Source: Rotaria sordida
Lineage: Eukaryota > Rotifera > Eurotatoria > Philodinida > Philodinidae
Assembly: GCA_905250125.1 (NCBI GenBank)
Contig: CAJNOL010000209.1
Location: 62,001-126,000 of the forward strand
Direction of reading: 5' to 3'
Length of the DNA stretch: 64,000 nucleotides
In this document: positions 61,638 to 64,000 of the stretch, piece after piece
Position numbering within the stretch: position 1 is the first letter of the stretch
Layout: each line of letters begins with the position of its first letter
Program-made: the position numbers and the translations under genes
The notes under the pieces: generated by a model
Databases searched by the model: none
Told to the model about the DNA's origin: nothing
The model's input: only the letters and a program-made list of their open reading frames with translations

Positions 61638-64000
61638 TCATTCATCGTCATCATCACCATCGGGTACAGCAGGTGGTGATAAAGATGTTGATGTTCGTGT
61701 AATACTTGTAGGACGAGAAGAAGATTGTGGAATTGAATCATTTGTATATAAAAGTCGAAGCTTTTCAGTATATTCAGCTTCATATTGAGCTGTTTTAGCT
61801 TTTTCTTCAAGAAGAATTTGTTCATAATATGATGTTATTTCAAAATTTTCTAATTCAGCCGTTATATATTGTTCATTTAGTACTTCATTTTCATGTTTAA
61901 GTGATTCATATTCAACTAATAATTTAGCATATTCTAAAAGACAATAAAATAAAGATTAATAAATAATATACAAAATAAAATAATAATAATTGTTTGCCAA
62001 AAAAAAAGATACTATTACATATCCAAGAAATATAAAGAATATATCAAAACACGAGAGAATATTAAGGATAAACATCGAGTGTAAGAATAATGACCTCATT
62101 TCTTGAAAACATATCAGATCTTTAAGATTATCCCTTAATGATAAACTTCTGCATCTTTAATATCTTGAATTTGTGTCCGTAGTAATTCAAAATGTTTTAT
62201 ACATTTGAAAGTTACATTTCAATATAGAAGGCAAATTCTTTTAGATTTTTCTTACGAGGAAAGTCCTCCAATTGATAAATCGCTTTTAAGTTGAGACTAT
62301 GTGCATTATGTAGACTCAAATGCGCTATGAATACTCTGAAAAGAGTTCGTGTTCTTAGCTTATTGCTCTGGAGATGATTTCTCATACATATTTAAATATA
62401 CTTATCATTTCACAATGTCGAGTTCTCAATTAGAATACAATCAATCGATCTATAACATTTTGTAATTGAGAGCTGTCATCTACTTTGTTTTTCAGAATTC
62501 AATAGAATATATATTTCGACAATAGGGTTTTTTTAATTTCTGGAACATGAGAACCAGCTGTGGCTTCAGGAAGAGCTCAGCTCCTTTTCCTAAACTTTCC
62601 AAAAAAGTGTAGAGAAACTTTTTCAAGTTTTTTGACTTTTCAAGAGTCCTACGTATTCTATATTGAACAAAGCATTCGTACTTTTGTGTTGAGAACTTGG
62701 CTACTTTGATTTAGAGAATCGAAAAATACACTGTACAAAATATTCTGACCACGATCTGCCTTAATACTAGCTCGAATAGAAATAAGTTACTGATTTTGGT
62801 TGAACAGCAGAATCCTAACATGATATAATAATGAAGTTCGATCATGAGATGACGATGAATTAATAACGTTCGATTTTTTCATCTAGCGTGTTTTTTTATT
62901 ATATGAAAAAGAGAAAAACACTCTATAGTCCTACGTTCACCAAACTGCATTTCTAAACCCTGTATTCTTTTTTAACTAGTTAGACACGGCTGTCGGAATT
63001 GAGAGCTAGCTATAATTGTCAGAAATGAGAGTCATTTTCGATAAAAACTCTGTAGTTCAGGAAATTATATATTGCGATATCACTCCTACGAATGATTATC
63101 AGTTCTTTCCAATAACTTTAACAAGATTTCGGGGACATTCAGTCTCTCTCCACCTTCCCTCTGGAGTCGCCATTAATAAATTTTTTTGAAGAATGTTGTT
63201 ATTTTGAAAGTACTGATTCATACAAGCAGGGGATTGATATGAGCGATTGTTAATAACCAGGATGCATTCGACCGCATGTGAATCTTATGATTATGATATT
63301 AGAGCGTAGATGTATGGTTGTAAGCTCTAGAGACTGAAAACGTACTGAACTAATTTTCAAAAAGATAGTCCAATGTAGTCAAAGTTTAAATAAAAAATAA
63401 TTAGTTGAACTATAATCGATTTTATGAAAATGTAATGAAACTACTGAGGATAAAATGAGTTTTGATCGATTGTTTGACATCCTTAATTTACTTTCCATAC
63501 ACAACAGCCTTTTTTTCTCTCTATAAGAGTCACACTACTTGTGTTTATGACGATAGATCACTTTTATGCGACATAATTCTTTTATTTTTCTTTCTCGATT
63601 GCGATGAATAACTGTCTGTAACCATGTGAAATTATGTATTAACACGAAAAGGAATTGGCAATACTTACACATCATTATTAAAAACTTGATTTTAATTCGG
63701 GAGGGTATTCAGCAGTATTAATTTATATTAATATCAACTCTAATCCTCTCTAATTAACGGCAAATTAAATAGAACAGTCAGAAAAACTCAGATGTATACG
63801 CTATAAGAATCGTTTGTTTTCTTTTTGTCAGTGAAAGAAAAAGAAACATTGAAAATTTTCTATTTCTTATATTTAATATGATTTTATTAGTTCGTGCATT
63901 GAAAACTTCTTATGTCAACTGTAATAAATATTTACCTTGTTCAAGATCTTGTTGTAATTGATGAGTTTTATCAGCATTTTCATTAAGTTTTCTTAATTGT
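61638..64000 (-). CDS. Unidentified coiled-coil protein, 3' end (two exons, partial)
   Basis: The last exon (61638–61933) and the preceding exon (63936 to beyond the window edge) are in phase across a 2.0 kb intron. The visible C-terminal 119 residues start QLRKLNENADKTHQ…, continue through a highly charged helix (LLVEYESLKHENEVLNEQY, EQILLEEKAKTAQYEAEY) and end in a Ser/Thr/Pro-rich segment and an acidic DGDDDDE tail. I do not recognise the family; Golgi, dynein-adaptor or ciliary coiled-coil proteins are all possible. The intron holds a single copy of a transposon terminus (62255–62370). Confidence 0.7.
62255..62370 (+). repeat. Solo terminus related to the 14394–14930 element
   Basis: Starts GAGGAAAGTCCTCCAATTGA and ends GTTCTTAGCTTATTG. 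It aligns along its length with both ends of the element in the NUP153-like intron but lacks the 60 bp palindromic insert at 14432–14491. No second inverted terminus was found next to it. Confidence 0.65.

Overview
The window is eukaryotic, AT-rich (roughly 30% GC by eye) and reads as a compact metazoan genome. Genes are split by many 40–90 bp GT–AG introns, with a minority of introns of 1–2 kb. Gene content is animal (C2CD3, P2X receptor, NUP153-type nucleoporin, GLD2-type nucleotidyltransferase, CFAP96). The very short AT-rich introns plus a degenerate inverted duplication on one molecule suggest a bdelloid rotifer; that is an inference and no taxonomic search was possible. All exon models were built by hand from splice signals, reading phase and resemblance to remembered family sequences. 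Every complete model closes in frame.

Layout: 2134–5162 (+) CFAP96; 5695–8725 (−) guanylate kinase; about 10304–13326 (+) GLD2/TENT2-like protein with altered catalytic residues; 13442–13998 (−) BUD31; 14265–19629 (−) NUP153-like FG nucleoporin; 21720–22520 (+) a broken coiled-coil ORF interrupted by a 330 bp inverted-repeat element; 24182–24796 (−) a short gene resembling the CEP290 C-terminal end; 25445–42561 (−) C2CD3 with 27 exons; 46884–49235 (+) a decayed inverted copy of the C2CD3 3' end plus the CEP290-like gene; 50181–55848 (−) P2X receptor; 61638–64000 (−) the 3' end of an unidentified coiled-coil gene. The stretches 8.7–10.3, 42.6–46.9 and 55.8–60.6 kb show no convincing gene.

Three genes have cilium or centrosome themes (CFAP96, C2CD3, CEP290-like), and BUD31, NUP153 and the GLD2-like gene concern RNA processing and transport. 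No operon-like logic is evident.

The most notable structure is an inverted duplication of about 2.5 kb with arms about 20 kb apart. Its central noncoding part (C2CD3 3' flank) is about 99% identical between copies while the flanking coding parts are diverged and broken, which suggests recent gene conversion. A second theme is that at least five of the introns over about 0.5 kb are filled with long imperfect palindromes (fold-back/MITE-like elements, some with Tc1/mariner-like termini).
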